27,561 nt of DNA from assembly GCA_023231105.1 (NCBI GenBank), contig JALNWB010000032.1, forward strand, positions 1 through 27,561, written 5' to 3'. The notes under the pieces are model-generated. The model made no database searches, was not told the origin of the DNA, and saw nothing but the letters and a program-made list of their open reading frames with translations. The stretch comes from Ignavibacteriaceae bacterium (lineage in GTDB: Bacteria > Bacteroidota > Ignavibacteria > Ignavibacteriales > Ignavibacteriaceae). A program made the translations under genes and the position numbers. Below, one piece after another: positions 1 to 6,836 of this stretch (position 1 is its first letter; every line of letters starts with the position of its first letter).

Positions 1-15
1 CTTTCGTTTTTCCCC

Positions 16-44
16 TTGACACTCTTTTCCACATAAATTATTTT
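16..44 (+). promoter_or_regulatory. Sigma70-like promoter of sRNA copy 1
   Basis: TTGACA lies at 16-21, followed by exactly 17 bp and TATTTT at 39-44. The same -35/17 bp/-10 layout precedes two other elements (248-276 and 2413-2441), and the spacers share a TTTTCCA(T/C)-type core. The spacing repeats in three diverged copies, so it is unlikely to be chance. Whether the host's main sigma factor uses this form is unknown; Bacteroidota promoters often look different. Confidence 0.6.
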
Positions 45-50
45 TGATCC

Positions 51-129
51 GTGTTTCTGCATCCCTATACAGAAACAATTCTATATTGTAGCCCGCTTTA
101 GCATAGACCCCTAAAGCGGTTTTTATTTT
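51..129 (+). ncRNA. Candidate small RNA, copy 1 (two hairpins)
   Basis: This is the first of three similar elements. About 8 nt after the -10 box a hairpin forms: TGTTTCTG (52-59) pairs with CAGAAACA (70-77) around the 10-nt loop CATCCCTATA. A 15-nt linker follows. A second perfect 9-bp stem, CCGCTTTAG (93-101) with CTAAAGCGG (111-119), is followed by TTTTTATTTT, as in an intrinsic terminator. No ORF with a plausible start fits. Predicted transcript is about 75-80 nt. Its function is unknown; the CCCT loop could pair with purine-rich ribosome-binding sites (inference). It is read opposite to the nearby terminase genes. Confidence 0.62.
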
Positions 130-240
130 AAATACTTTTTTCACGTTCTACTTTTCACTTGTCACTTGTTACTTTTGACTTACTTCTTATTTCTTAATAC
201 TTACCATTCCACAATAATGCAATTTTTCATCCCTTCTCTT
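126..240 (+). repeat. Degenerate heptamer tract
   Basis: A pyrimidine-rich run between sRNA copies 1 and 2 with a loose 7-nt rhythm built on ACTT (for example CACTTGT, CACTTGT, TACTTTT, GACTTAC). It is one of many such tracts in the phage region, all in the same orientation. No coding potential is seen. Confidence 0.55.
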
Positions 241-247
241 TTTTCCC

Positions 248-276
248 TTGACAATCTTTTTCCATCCAATTATATT
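248..276 (+). promoter_or_regulatory. Sigma70-like promoter of sRNA copy 2
   Basis: TTGACA (248-253), 17-bp spacer (254-270) and TATATT (271-276). This is the best match to a sigma70 consensus among the three copies. A transcription start near 283-285 would place the 5' hairpin at the very start of the RNA. Confidence 0.66.
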
Positions 277-283
277 GCACCCA

Positions 284-362
284 ATATTTCTGTAACCCTC
301 ACAGAAATAGATGTACTTAAAGTTCTTCCGCCTTAGGGCTCCCCTAAGGCGGCTTTATTTTA
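284..362 (+). ncRNA. Candidate small RNA, copy 2 (two hairpins)
   Basis: The 5' hairpin pairs TATTTCTGT (285-293) with ACAGAAATA (301-309) around loop AACCCTC. An 18-nt linker leads to a terminator with a perfect 11-bp stem, CCGCCTTAGGG (328-338) with CCCTAAGGCGG (342-352), triloop CTC, then CTTTATTTT. Compared with copy 1, both stems have changed on both sides so that pairing is kept, and the loop keeps CCCT. Such covariation supports selection on RNA structure. No coding frame is seen. Confidence 0.66.
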
Positions 363-482
363 AATCATCCCTCCTCCAACGCAGAGCAACATTTATTTTT
401 TTTAATTCTATATTTTCTATTCCCTTTTGTTTTTTTGCTTTTCTTCTGTCTACTGCCGACTGACCACTGCTTCAATCATCAA

Positions 483-600
483 TACTCCAATCCTTCCCAC
501 AGTCTCATCGTCTCAAAGTCTCATCCCGAGCGAAGTCGAGGGACTACTCCTTTCAGCCTACAGTCTTACAGCCTACAGCCTACTGCTCACCTCTTTCTCA
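483..600 (+). repeat. Octamer/nonamer tract with embedded GAGCGAAGTCGAGGG repeat
   Basis: Repeats of the AGTCTCAT / GTCTCAAA and CAGCCTAC / CAGTCTTA type, all pyrimidine-rich on the + strand, surround one copy of the dispersed element CCGAGCGAAGTCGAGGGA (526-543). ORFs that cross here give low-complexity Ser/Leu/Thr peptides and are not believable genes. Confidence 0.55.
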
Positions 601-841
601 CAAACTCCCTCTCCAGCATTATTCTTATCTCCGCAATACTTTTTAATATTTCCTCCTTATGCTCATTCGCCTGCTCGTGGACTTTCTCAAATCTCTCCAA
701 ATAATTTTCCTTTATCTCCTTCGACTCATCCTCATTTTTTTTAATACGTGCAAAAATAATTTTCACGATCAACCCCACCATTCCGCTAACCGCCAGCGCT
801 GCAACCGGAATCAAAACCTGATGAATTTGTCCAACATTCAT
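587..841 (-). CDS. Small membrane-anchored coiled-coil protein of the phage module
   Basis: 84 residues if started at the second in-frame ATG (841), which has GAGGT five bases upstream; the longer start at 859 lacks this. Residues about 8-33 form one hydrophobic segment (VLIPVAALAV...IVKIIFARI), followed by a Glu/Lys-rich helix with heptad character to the end. No enzyme motif is visible. It is the last gene of the leftward group TerS-portal-TerL, separated from TerL by 205 bp that hold repeats. Small one-helix proteins with a charged coiled-coil tail occur in phage lysis and head regions (for example spanin- or holin-like), but the function cannot be assigned. It is likely real because the SD, the leftward orientation and a normal protein composition contrast with the low-complexity ORFs on the other strand. 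Confidence 0.7.
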   Translation of the reverse strand: MNVGQIHQVLIPVAALAVSGMVGLIVKIIFARIKKNEDESKEIKENYLERFEKVHEQANEHKEEILKSIAEIRIMLEREFVRKR

Positions 842-941
842 TTTTACCTCATTTAACATTTGTCATTATTTTTTCTTTTTTTACTTCTTTGTTCATTATT
901 CCTTGTTCGATATTCAATATTAATTTTTTCTTCAACCATTC

Positions 942-971
942 TCAGCCGAAGGCTGATCAGCCTCTGGCTGA
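942..971. repeat. Tandem pair of triloop hairpins (TCAGCC-NNN-GGCTGA)
   Basis: Two perfect 6-bp stems with 3-nt loops sit back to back: TCAGCC GAA GGCTGA (942-956) and TCAGCC TCT GGCTGA (957-971). The pair can also fold as one long palindrome. The same double unit recurs at 10118-10147, and related single units (AAGCC-NNN-GGCTT) occur near 25.1-25.7 kb. Confidence 0.7.
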
Positions 972-972
972 A

Positions 973-1046
973 ATCTTGCAACCTTGTAATCTCTCACAGT
1001 CCCACCTTCCTACAGTCTAATAGTCTAATAACCTACAGCCTACCAC
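973..1046 (+). repeat. Octamer tract
   Basis: CAGTCTAA, TAGTCTAA, TAACCTAC, AGCCTACC and ACCTAC follow one another with an approximately 8-nt period, directly downstream (3') of the terminase gene on the other strand. It belongs to the same strand-biased family as the other tracts. Confidence 0.55.
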
Positions 1047-2309
1047 CTACTTCCTCCCCTTCATCACCTCCCTCATATCCACCGTCGTTATCTCAAACGA
1101 AACATTACCATCCGACTTAAACTCATTCAAGAACTGAGTAGTAGAATCAACAATATCATCAAACTCCCCATTCGGGAATTCCTCCATCTCATTAATAAAA
1201 AAAGGAACCCATAGTTCACCTTCAGGTAATTCCACCTTCCCCGATTCAATCAAAGGCGTAACAGAAATAAACCGTGCGTACTTATCCTTATCGACTTTTA
1301 TTTTCCTTATCGGTATCCGCGTTTCCCTTTCCAATTCTTGTATCAGACTTTGTCCCGATGCCTTATCCTCGATCAATACAACAGAAGGTTTAAATGTGAG
1401 AAACAATTCCGCAGCTTTTCTTTTCAACTCCGGAAATTCCATTCGCTCCCGGAAAAGATGAAGCAGCAAAAATTTATTTTTCGTTATTCCCCAAGTAGTA
1501 CATACAGAAAAATCATTCTCCTCCTTAGTCTTAAACGCAGTATCCCACGACTGCACAATTCTTTCAATGCCGAGCGAAGTCGAGGGACCAACTTGATAAA
1601 ACCGCCACCATTCATGTTTTATTATCTGCGCTTCATTCTCCTCAATAAACTTTCCGTAGATTTCCTGTTGTCTTAAGAACGGCGGTATTTCATTCTCGAC
1701 TTCCCTTATCTCATTAGGATCAAGTAACACATTATCATAAGTCGAGTAATTAAAACTTTTCCAATTCTTTTGCTGTTTACCTTTCTCAAACAATTCATAA
1801 AATAAATGCCTCTCATTTTTCTTTGTAAATTTTCCTTTCGGTGTCCCGCCTATAATTACCTCAGCTTTATAATCGATCACCATCGGAAGAATAGTCTCAG
1901 TCCATAACCTTCTATTCTTTAAAATTATCCCCGCTTCATTTATTATAATGAGATTGTATCCTTGACCCTCAATATTCTCCGGTCTATCCGCAGAACGGAA
2001 ATCGATATAACTCTCTTTTATTTTAAAAATGTTATCCTGTCTTTTATATTCATAAGCCAATTTGGTTTCTTTGATCACCGGCATAAAGTAACGCTCGTAA
2101 TAACGATTAATATTTCCATAGATCGTATCAACCCATAATATTCTTTTATCACTAGGCGGTTCATAAGCTTTATGTATTGCATAGAAAGCCATCCCCTTAG
2201 TCAATCCAAACCGCCGCCCCTTCGCAATTATTTTAAATCGCGCTTTATCTGAAAATACCTCCCTTTGCTTTTCATGAAAATCAATATTTAACACAACGTT
2301 ACTTACCAT
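1047..2309 (-). CDS. Phage terminase large subunit (Mu gp28-like)
   Basis: 420 residues. It is the packaging motor that translocates DNA into the prohead and cuts it. The N-terminal ATPase shows a Walker A-like AKGRRFGLTKG (29-39) and Walker B IIINEAG (121-127). The C-terminal RNase H-fold nuclease shows SWDTAF with D256, VLIEDKASG with E314/D315, and GEFDDIVDST with D384/D385, the expected acidic triad. It lies downstream of portal and small terminase genes, all leftward. A copy of the dispersed element CCGAGCGAAGTCGAGGGA (1570-1587) sits in frame between the two domains and encodes PSTSLG at residues 242-247, so the linker has absorbed a mobile repeat without breaking the frame. Catalytic motifs look intact. 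Upstream SD is weak (AGAAAG). Confidence 0.9.
   Translation of the reverse strand: MVSNVVLNIDFHEKQREVFSDKARFKIIAKGRRFGLTKGMAFYAIHKAYEPPSDKRILWVDTIYGNINRYYERYFMPVIKETKLAYEYKRQDNIFKIKESYIDFRSADRPENIEGQGYNLIIINEAGIILKNRRLWTETILPMVIDYKAEVIIGGTPKGKFTKKNERHLFYELFEKGKQQKNWKSFNYSTYDNVLLDPNEIREVENEIPPFLRQQEIYGKFIEENEAQIIKHEWWRFYQVGPSTSLGIERIVQSWDTAFKTKEENDFSVCTTWGITKNKFLLLHLFRERMEFPELKRKAAELFLTFKPSVVLIEDKASGQSLIQELERETRIPIRKIKVDKDKYARFISVTPLIESGKVELPEGELWVPFFINEMEEFPNGEFDDIVDSTTQFLNEFKSDGNVSFEITTVDMREVMKGRK
1570..1587. repeat. Dispersed CCGAGCGAAGTCGAGGGA element inside terL
   Basis: The exact 18-nt sequence also occurs at 526-543 and 2578-2595, and a near copy at 4884-4900. Here it is in frame within the terminase large-subunit gene, at the ATPase/nuclease boundary. 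Confidence 0.85.
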
Positions 2310-2326
2310 TTTCTTTCTGCCTTATT

Positions 2327-2384
2327 CCTCCCCTTTATTCAAAGGGGAGGTTAGCCTGCCCGTCCTCTGGCGGGGAGGGGTTTG
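2327..2384. repeat. Palindromic repeat, family A, long form
   Basis: CCTCCCCTTT and AAAGGGGAGG form a perfect 10-bp stem around ATTC (2327-2350). A tail follows that contains a second GCCCG-TCC-TCT-GGCGGG type hairpin and ends AGGGGTTT. The same composite (stem, TT(A/T)GCCT, second hairpin, G-rich tail) recurs at 12488-12547. It lies between the portal stop and the terminase start. Confidence 0.7.
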
Positions 2385-2412
2385 CTTTCTACTTTCTACT
2401 AAAAAAAACTTC

Positions 2413-2441
2413 TTGCTTTTTTTTATTCCATCCATTAATTT
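2413..2441 (+). promoter_or_regulatory. Promoter of sRNA copy 3
   Basis: TTGCTT (2413-2418), 17-bp spacer ending ATTCCATCCAT, then TAATTT (2436-2441). The spacer shares TCCATCCA with copy 2 in the same position relative to the -10 box. Confidence 0.52.
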
Positions 2442-2450
2442 TACATTCAA

Positions 2451-2524
2451 GATTCACTGTGCTTACCCCCCACAGTGAAAATTACCCTTTGCCCGGTCGC
2501 CCTCCACCGGGCATTTTTATTTTA
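2451..2524 (+). ncRNA. Candidate small RNA, copy 3 (two hairpins)
   Basis: TTCACTGTG (2453-2461) pairs with CACAGTGAA (2471-2479) around the C-rich loop CTTACCCCC. After an 11-nt linker, GCCCGGT (2491-2497) pairs with ACCGGGC (2506-2512) and is followed by ATTTTTATTTT. The order and spacing match copies 1 and 2, while all stem sequences differ. It lies in the gap between the portal and terminase genes but is read in the opposite direction, so it would be antisense to that operon's intergenic RNA. Function unknown. Confidence 0.6.
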
Positions 2525-2527
2525 AAT

Positions 2528-2560
2528 CCCTCTCCTTCCTAAGGAGAGGGCAGGGTGAGG
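2528..2560. repeat. Palindromic repeat, family A, short form
   Basis: CCCTCTCCTT and AAGGAGAGGG pair perfectly around CCT (2528-2550), followed by the tail CAGGGTGAGG. It is directly downstream of the sRNA copy 3 terminator. Confidence 0.7.
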
Positions 2561-2563
2561 TTT

Positions 2564-2633
2564 TTTACTTTCCACTCCCGAGCGAAGTCGAGGGACTACT
2601 GCCTACTGCCCACTGAAGACTTCTTCCTGCAGT
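2564..2633 (+). repeat. Heptamer tract with embedded GAGCGAAGTCGAGGG repeat
   Basis: TACTGCC-type 7-nt repeats (CTACTGC, CTACTGC, CCACTGA) flank one copy of the dispersed element at 2578-2595. It fills the space behind the portal gene. No gene is visible. Confidence 0.55.
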
Positions 2634-3818
2634 CTAATCACCTACAGCCTTTCCACCTACCACAAAATCATCCTCATTCAAATTATACTTCCTCTGAAAG
2701 TACTCCTTCTTAAACTCGATCCCCAGATTTTTAAGTTTAATATCCCGGTCAATACTCTCAGCTTCAACCGCCTCCTTCTTCGTTAACCTAAAGCGGATTG
2801 TTTTCTGTTCTCCATAATTTAATTTTGAATAAATCCGTAGCAGTTCATTCATCGAATTCTCAATTAGCTTTTTATCCTTCATCGCCACAGTAGTAGCTGT
2901 TTCCCTGTGGACTTGCGCAGCAGCGTACGATCCCATTCCCCTTATTTCCGTTGTCAATGTTTCTGTAAGGATTGCCTTCGATATTTCTTGATTATAAAAC
3001 TCCGCTAAGTATTGATACAATTGTCCAATATCAAATTTGGGATGTTCTTTTAATTCTATTCCAACCGTATCAAGAAATATTGCGATGTTGTCCTTCACCA
3101 TATTTTGCAGACCGGTTAATAAATCTGCTTTCTCTTTTTCCGTAGCTGTTGATGGATACCTCCCGATAAGAAAAGGCATCCCGTACCGTTCAACCATGAT
3201 CTGCCAGAAGTCCAGACCGCTCCGCTTCAGTTGTACCGGCCAATAACATTTTGAAATTATTTTTTCGCCGTATGGATTCACATATTCTGCATTATGCTGA
3301 ATGATCAAAAATTTATTTCGTGGTAATTCTTCACCGACACAAAACGTATAACCCGATTCATTTTTTTGCCTTAACCTTAATTGGTTTTCTTTATCGAAAA
3401 TAAACCACTCCTGCGGTTTGGAATTTATTTGTCGTGGAAAAATTTCATTCCTCTTTATTCCCCAATTAATTTCAAGCACGGAAAATCCGTAGAGAACAGC
3501 GTCCAACATCTTCCCTATAATACCGTCAACATCAAGTTGTTGCATCCATTTTACAACTTTCTTTTCACTCTCCTTATTTCCCTCACAAGCAATTTCCCAC
3601 CCCAACTGCTGCACCAATGATTTCCTCTGTTGCACTACAGCACTTAAATGAGGATCATTCAACAAATCGCGTAGTATCGAATAATCATAATTATTGTCCG
3701 CCAATATTTTATCAGGATCCGGTAAACTCGAATACAATTGAAACGTCGAATTAACCTTCTCCGCTTTCGCAAAATCCTTTTTCAACTCTTTAGTTATCTT
3801 TATTTCAAACGCTTTCAT
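2634..3818 (-). CDS. Phage portal protein (Mu gp29 / DUF935-like)
   Basis: 394 residues. Portal proteins form the dodecameric ring at one capsid vertex through which DNA is packed. The region LLNDPHLSAVVQQRKSLVQQ (about 51-70), followed by QLGWEI and GFSVLEINWG (about 110-120), and a QYLAEFYNQEISKAILTETLTT-like stretch near 270-290, are typical of the DUF935 family. Length is slightly below Mu gp29 (about 500). The start has AAAGGA upstream. It is next to both terminase genes, as expected. A Mu gp30/GpF-type minor head gene, which normally follows the portal, is not found here. Confidence 0.85.
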   Translation of the reverse strand: MKAFEIKITKELKKDFAKAEKVNSTFQLYSSLPDPDKILADNNYDYSILRDLLNDPHLSAVVQQRKSLVQQLGWEIACEGNKESEKKVVKWMQQLDVDGIIGKMLDAVLYGFSVLEINWGIKRNEIFPRQINSKPQEWFIFDKENQLRLRQKNESGYTFCVGEELPRNKFLIIQHNAEYVNPYGEKIISKCYWPVQLKRSGLDFWQIMVERYGMPFLIGRYPSTATEKEKADLLTGLQNMVKDNIAIFLDTVGIELKEHPKFDIGQLYQYLAEFYNQEISKAILTETLTTEIRGMGSYAAAQVHRETATTVAMKDKKLIENSMNELLRIYSKLNYGEQKTIRFRLTKKEAVEAESIDRDIKLKNLGIEFKKEYFQRKYNLNEDDFVVGGKAVGD

Positions 3819-3829
3819 CTGAATTCCTT

Positions 3830-3942
3830 TCTACTTTCAACTTTCTACTTTCTACTTTTTACTTTTAACTCCCCCAGTCTCACAGTCCCAATGTCCCCAA
3901 GTCTTTTCGCTGACTGCTGATTGCCAACTGCCGATCGTCCTC
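3830..3942 (+). repeat. Heptamer/octamer tract between small terminase and portal
   Basis: ACTTTCA, ACTTTCT, ACTTTCT, ACTTTTT, ACTTTTA runs, then CCAGTCTC / ACAGTCCC and GACTGCTGATTGCCAACTGCC. It is pyrimidine-rich on the + strand although both neighbouring genes are on the - strand. Confidence 0.55.
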
Positions 3943-4317
3943 TCAATCCTTCGTGTACAAATTTGAATTAATCATAATATTTACGGTCATCTGCTCTTTC
4001 CCCTTATCAAACATTCCCAAATACTTTCCCAGCATCTCCAGCGCTTTCAGTTTATCGGATGTCTTAATCTTTTCACCATCAGCATTAGCAAACGCGATCT
4101 TTTTTAATTCCTTCACAATATTCTCTATCTTTAACTCCATCCTTCTAACCGGCTTCTTAGACAGCTCTTCGATCAGCTTTTTAACCTTAACATTTCTTAA
4201 CAATCTGGAAGCTTGCGCTTCCGCTGTTTTTTCGGAATATCCTACTCTTTGAGCGGCGTTTTTCCCGTTAAAATCCTTTAAATATTCCAAACAAAACCTT
4301 TTTTGTCTCTCATTCAT
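3943..4317 (-). CDS. Phage terminase small subunit
   Basis: 124 residues. The N-terminus NERQKRFCLEYLKDFNGKNA, then AAQRVGYSEKTAEAQASRLL, is the helix-turn-helix of the Terminase_2 (XtmA/P27-like) family, which recognises phage DNA and recruits the large subunit. The C-terminal part contains IVKELKKIAFANADGEKIKTSDKLKALEMLGKYLG in several helices, with the KALE.LGKYLG box common in this family. It is the first gene of the leftward packaging operon and diverges from the head-protease gene across 157 AT-rich bases. Confidence 0.85.
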   Translation of the reverse strand: MNERQKRFCLEYLKDFNGKNAAQRVGYSEKTAEAQASRLLRNVKVKKLIEELSKKPVRRMELKIENIVKELKKIAFANADGEKIKTSDKLKALEMLGKYLGMFDKGKEQMTVNIMINSNLYTKD

Positions 4318-4474
4318 TTCTTTTTATCTCTTTATTTTTAGTTTTAATCGTAAAAATAGGGTAATAATTTATCTATATGTTGAAATTAGTTAGTTTAAAT
4401 TTGCATATATTAAAAATAATTCTTTTGTTTGCCAAAGATATTTTATTTATTTATAAAATAAGGTGCAAAAATAG
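4318..4474. promoter_or_regulatory. Divergent control region between packaging and capsid operons
   Basis: 157 bp, very AT-rich and free of the pyrimidine tracts found in other gaps. TAAATTTG at 4396-4403 matches the Bacteroidota -7 pattern TAnnTTTG for rightward transcription; no good partner box at the usual distance was found. AAGGTG at about 4461 is a likely ribosome-binding site for the gene at 4475. Confidence 0.4.
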
Positions 4475-5419
4475 ATGGATTTTGAAATATTAAAAACCGG
4501 TTCGTTTACTAACTCCCAAGGAAAGGAAGTTAATTTCTCTCAGTCTGATCTTGAAAAGATTGCCTCTTCCTACGATCCAACAATTTCAGAAGCTCCTATC
4601 GTAATCGGTCACCCTAAATCAAATGATCCTGCTTATGGTTGGATAGATTCTCTCAATGTCAACGGCGATAAATTAATTGCTTCAGCTTCAAAGATTGTCC
4701 CGGAATTTCTTAATGCAGTTAAAGAAGGTTTGTTCAAGAAAAGATCAGTTTCTCTTAACCCCGATAATTCACTTCGTCACGTTGGCTTCCTTGGCGCAGC
4801 TCTCCCTGCAGTTAAAGGTTTAGCTGATTTACAATTCGAAGATTCGCGGGAAGAAAACATAATCGAGTTCTCATCTGTCGCCACGAACGAAGTCGAGGGG
4901 AGCGATGAAGAATTCCATCTTTCTGATGTTCTTTTGCAACTCACGAATCTCTCCGAAGAAGTGAATAAACTCACCAACGAATTTTACGAGTGGAAAGAAC
5001 TCCGTATCAATCTTGATAGATCAGAAAGTAATGCAGAACCATCACTTGGAGTAGTTTATACTTTCTCTAGCAATTTTAAAGATCAGGTTGAACAAGCTTT
5101 TTCCGATGGCAAACTGACAGTCCCCATGAAAGAAAAATTACTTTCTCTCTTAACAATGGATTTTTCTGATGGCGCGGTTGAGAAATTCACTTTAGAAAAT
5201 TTCCTTTCAGAATTTGTTTCATCTTTCCCTGTCATCATCAGCAAAGAAAATTTCGCAACTCCACCCGCAAAACAAGAGGATACAGTTCCCAAGCCTTTTG
5301 ATTTCTCTGAATTTATTCTTGATGAAGATGCGGCTCAAGTTCATAAAAAAATTGTCGAAGTCGTTATGGATAAGAAAATTTCTTACCAGGACGCCGCCCA
5401 AATTGTTTTTAATTCTTAA
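4475..5419 (+). CDS. Head maturation protease/scaffold (Mu I-like)
   Basis: 314 residues. The N-terminal 120 residues resemble Mu-I-type prohead proteases: PIVIGHP around H46, YGWI (54-57), a KKRSVSL box with serines at 91/93, and FLGAALPAVKGL (105-116). Such proteins cleave scaffold and capsid subunits, and their C-terminal half often serves as the scaffold; here residues 130-314 are acidic and helical, consistent with that. It sits directly before the major capsid gene. A near copy of the dispersed GAGCGAAGTCGAGGG element (4884-4900) is read in frame and gives TNEVEGS at about 136-142, at the boundary between protease and scaffold parts. AAGGTG precedes the start. Confidence 0.72.
   Translation: MDFEILKTGSFTNSQGKEVNFSQSDLEKIASSYDPTISEAPIVIGHPKSNDPAYGWIDSLNVNGDKLIASASKIVPEFLNAVKEGLFKKRSVSLNPDNSLRHVGFLGAALPAVKGLADLQFEDSREENIIEFSSVATNEVEGSDEEFHLSDVLLQLTNLSEEVNKLTNEFYEWKELRINLDRSESNAEPSLGVVYTFSSNFKDQVEQAFSDGKLTVPMKEKLLSLLTMDFSDGAVEKFTLENFLSEFVSSFPVIISKENFATPPAKQEDTVPKPFDFSEFILDEDAAQVHKKIVEVVMDKKISYQDAAQIVFNS
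4884..4900. repeat. Diverged copy of the GAGCGAAGTCGAGGG element in the protease gene
   Basis: CGAACGAAGTCGAGGGG differs from the consensus by one internal base and lies in frame at a domain boundary, as in terL but in the opposite orientation relative to the gene. Confidence 0.65.
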
Positions 5420-5449
5420 TCTGTAGGAGATAGAAATTTTGTTTCACTC

Positions 5450-5505
5450 ATTCATTCAATCGCATTCAATCATGCAATCATGCAATCTTGCATTTTTTTA
5501 ATCTT
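5450..5505 (+). repeat. Octamer tract (CAATCATG)
   Basis: CATTCAAT, then CAATCATG, CAATCATG, CAATCTTG, with an 8-nt period, immediately upstream of the capsid gene's ribosome-binding site. Confidence 0.6.
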
Positions 5506-5519
5506 TAAATGAGGTATTT

Positions 5520-6443
5520 ATGTCACTCGCAAACAAACGTATCGTCGACCCCGTCCTAACTTCGTTAGCTCGTGGTTTTTCCCAACCTAACCTTGTTGCT
5601 TCGCAACTTTTCCCTGATGTCTCTGTTGAAAAAGAAGGAGGAAAGGTTCCACTGTTCAACAAAGAAGCTTTTCGTATTTACAATACAGAAAGAGCTATTC
5701 GCGCTAACTCGAATGTCATTAATCCGGAAGGAATAAACACGGTTAGTTATTCACTTACAGAACATGACATTGCTTATCCAATGGATTACCGCGAAGTAAA
5801 CGAAGATATCCGAAACTTAAAAGTTTACGCAACTCACGTAACAACAGAAACGATCAAGCTTCGTCTTGAAAAGAAAGTTGCTGACCTGGTTCAAAATCTT
5901 TCTTCCTTCCCTTCCGGCAATAAAGTTACTCTTGCTGCCGGTGATAAATTTAATAACTCCGCAAGTGACCCCGTTGCGATTTTTGAGACTGCAAAAGAAG
6001 CGGTCAGAAAGAAAATAGCAAAACGCCCGAATGTTGCTATTCTTGGTGCTTCGTCTTATTCGGCATTGAAAAATCACCCTGCGATTCTTGATAAAATCCG
6101 TTACACTCAACACGCCGTAATTACTCCTCAACTTTTATCGGCGCTGTTGGATATTCCTTTTCTGTTTGTTGGTGAAGCAGTTTATTCAGATGACGCAGAC
6201 GTATTCAACGATGTCTGGTCCGATAATGTAGTTCTCGCTTATGTTCCGGTTAAATCTCCAAATGCAGAAAGAAGTTTATACGAACCCTCTTTCGGTTACA
6301 CATTTAAAAAGAAAAATTTCCCCATCGTTGATGTTTATTCCGGTGAAGGAAACAAAGTTGAGTTCATTCGTAACACCGACATTTTCCAGCCCCTAATCGT
6401 TGGTTCCGATGCCGGTTACTTAATCAACGATACAAATTCGTAA
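5520..6443 (+). CDS. Major capsid protein
   Basis: 307 residues. The N-terminus (ANKRIVDPVLTSLARGFSQP, then VASQLFPDVSVEKEGGKVP, FNKEAFRIYNTERAIRAN) is typical of a widespread HK97-fold major capsid family found in Mu-like and other tailed phages, in which no long delta domain is present. The C-terminus (PNAERSLYEPSFGYTFKKKNFP..DVYSGEGNKVEFIRNTDIFQP) also fits that family. GAGGT seven bases before ATG supports the start. It follows the protease gene by 100 bp and precedes decoration-protein genes. Confidence 0.9.
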   Translation: MSLANKRIVDPVLTSLARGFSQPNLVASQLFPDVSVEKEGGKVPLFNKEAFRIYNTERAIRANSNVINPEGINTVSYSLTEHDIAYPMDYREVNEDIRNLKVYATHVTTETIKLRLEKKVADLVQNLSSFPSGNKVTLAAGDKFNNSASDPVAIFETAKEAVRKKIAKRPNVAILGASSYSALKNHPAILDKIRYTQHAVITPQLLSALLDIPFLFVGEAVYSDDADVFNDVWSDNVVLAYVPVKSPNAERSLYEPSFGYTFKKKNFPIVDVYSGEGNKVEFIRNTDIFQPLIVGSDAGYLINDTNS

Positions 6444-6455
6444 CAAATTAAAATT

Positions 6456-6486
6456 CCTCTCCTTAACAAGGAGAGGTTAGGTGAGG
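6456..6486. repeat. Palindromic repeat, family A, short form
   Basis: CCTCTCCTT (6456-6464) pairs with AAGGAGAGG (6468-6476) around AAC; the tail is TTAGGTGAGG followed by TTGTTTT. It lies just after the capsid stop codon and might reduce read-through. Confidence 0.7.
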
Positions 6487-6492
6487 TTGTTT

Positions 6493-6562
6493 TATAATTC
6501 ATTCAACCTTGCATTCATTCACACTTGCAATGTTGTAATCTTGAAATTTTGCAATCATATAA
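6493..6562 (+). repeat. Octamer-like tract (CATTCA / TTGCAAT)
   Basis: CATTCAAC CTTGCATT CATTCACA CTTGCAAT GTTGTAAT CTTGAAAT TTTGCAAT, an 8-nt period, lies between the capsid gene and the next gene. Confidence 0.55.
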
Positions 6563-6574
6563 CGAAGGATTTTT

Positions 6575-6835
6575 ATGGAAGAACAAGAAACATATAACGC
6601 CCGCACACAGCCAAGTACTAAGAAAAAATATTACGAAGTAGTTGACTCCGATATTTTCTTGAATAAAAAATTAATTCCTGAAGGAACGGTAATCAATACT
6701 TTCGATGCTTCGCTATCAAATCATCTTCGCGAACTGTCGGAAGCTGAAATTGCTGAAACTCAAAACTTTTATTCAACGGTAAACAAACCCGATGCTGTTA
6801 AACGCGGCAAAGGCAGACCAAGAAAGGAAATTTAA
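6575..6835 (+). CDS. Small phage head-region protein with AT-hook-like tail
   Basis: 86 residues, unknown function. The middle (KYYEVVDSDIFLNKKLIPEG) looks like a small beta fold; the C-terminus ends KRGKGRPRKEI, an AT-hook-like Arg-Pro core that could touch DNA. GAAGGA lies six bases upstream of the start. It is between the capsid and decoration-protein genes, one base from the next ATG (6837), whose SD (AAGGAAA) lies inside this gene's last codons. Small Lys/Arg-tailed proteins occur at this place in many phage head operons, but no function is established. Confidence 0.75.
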   Translation: MEEQETYNARTQPSTKKKYYEVVDSDIFLNKKLIPEGTVINTFDASLSNHLRELSEAEIAETQNFYSTVNKPDAVKRGKGRPRKEI

Positions 6836-6836
6836 A

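Noticed and set aside
427..744. Rightward ORFs (427-744, 435-704, 659-856, 860-1120) opposite the small membrane gene
   Set aside because: They are made from pyrimidine-rich tracts and give low-complexity Ser/Leu/Thr peptides, lack SDs, and are partly antisense to a better gene.
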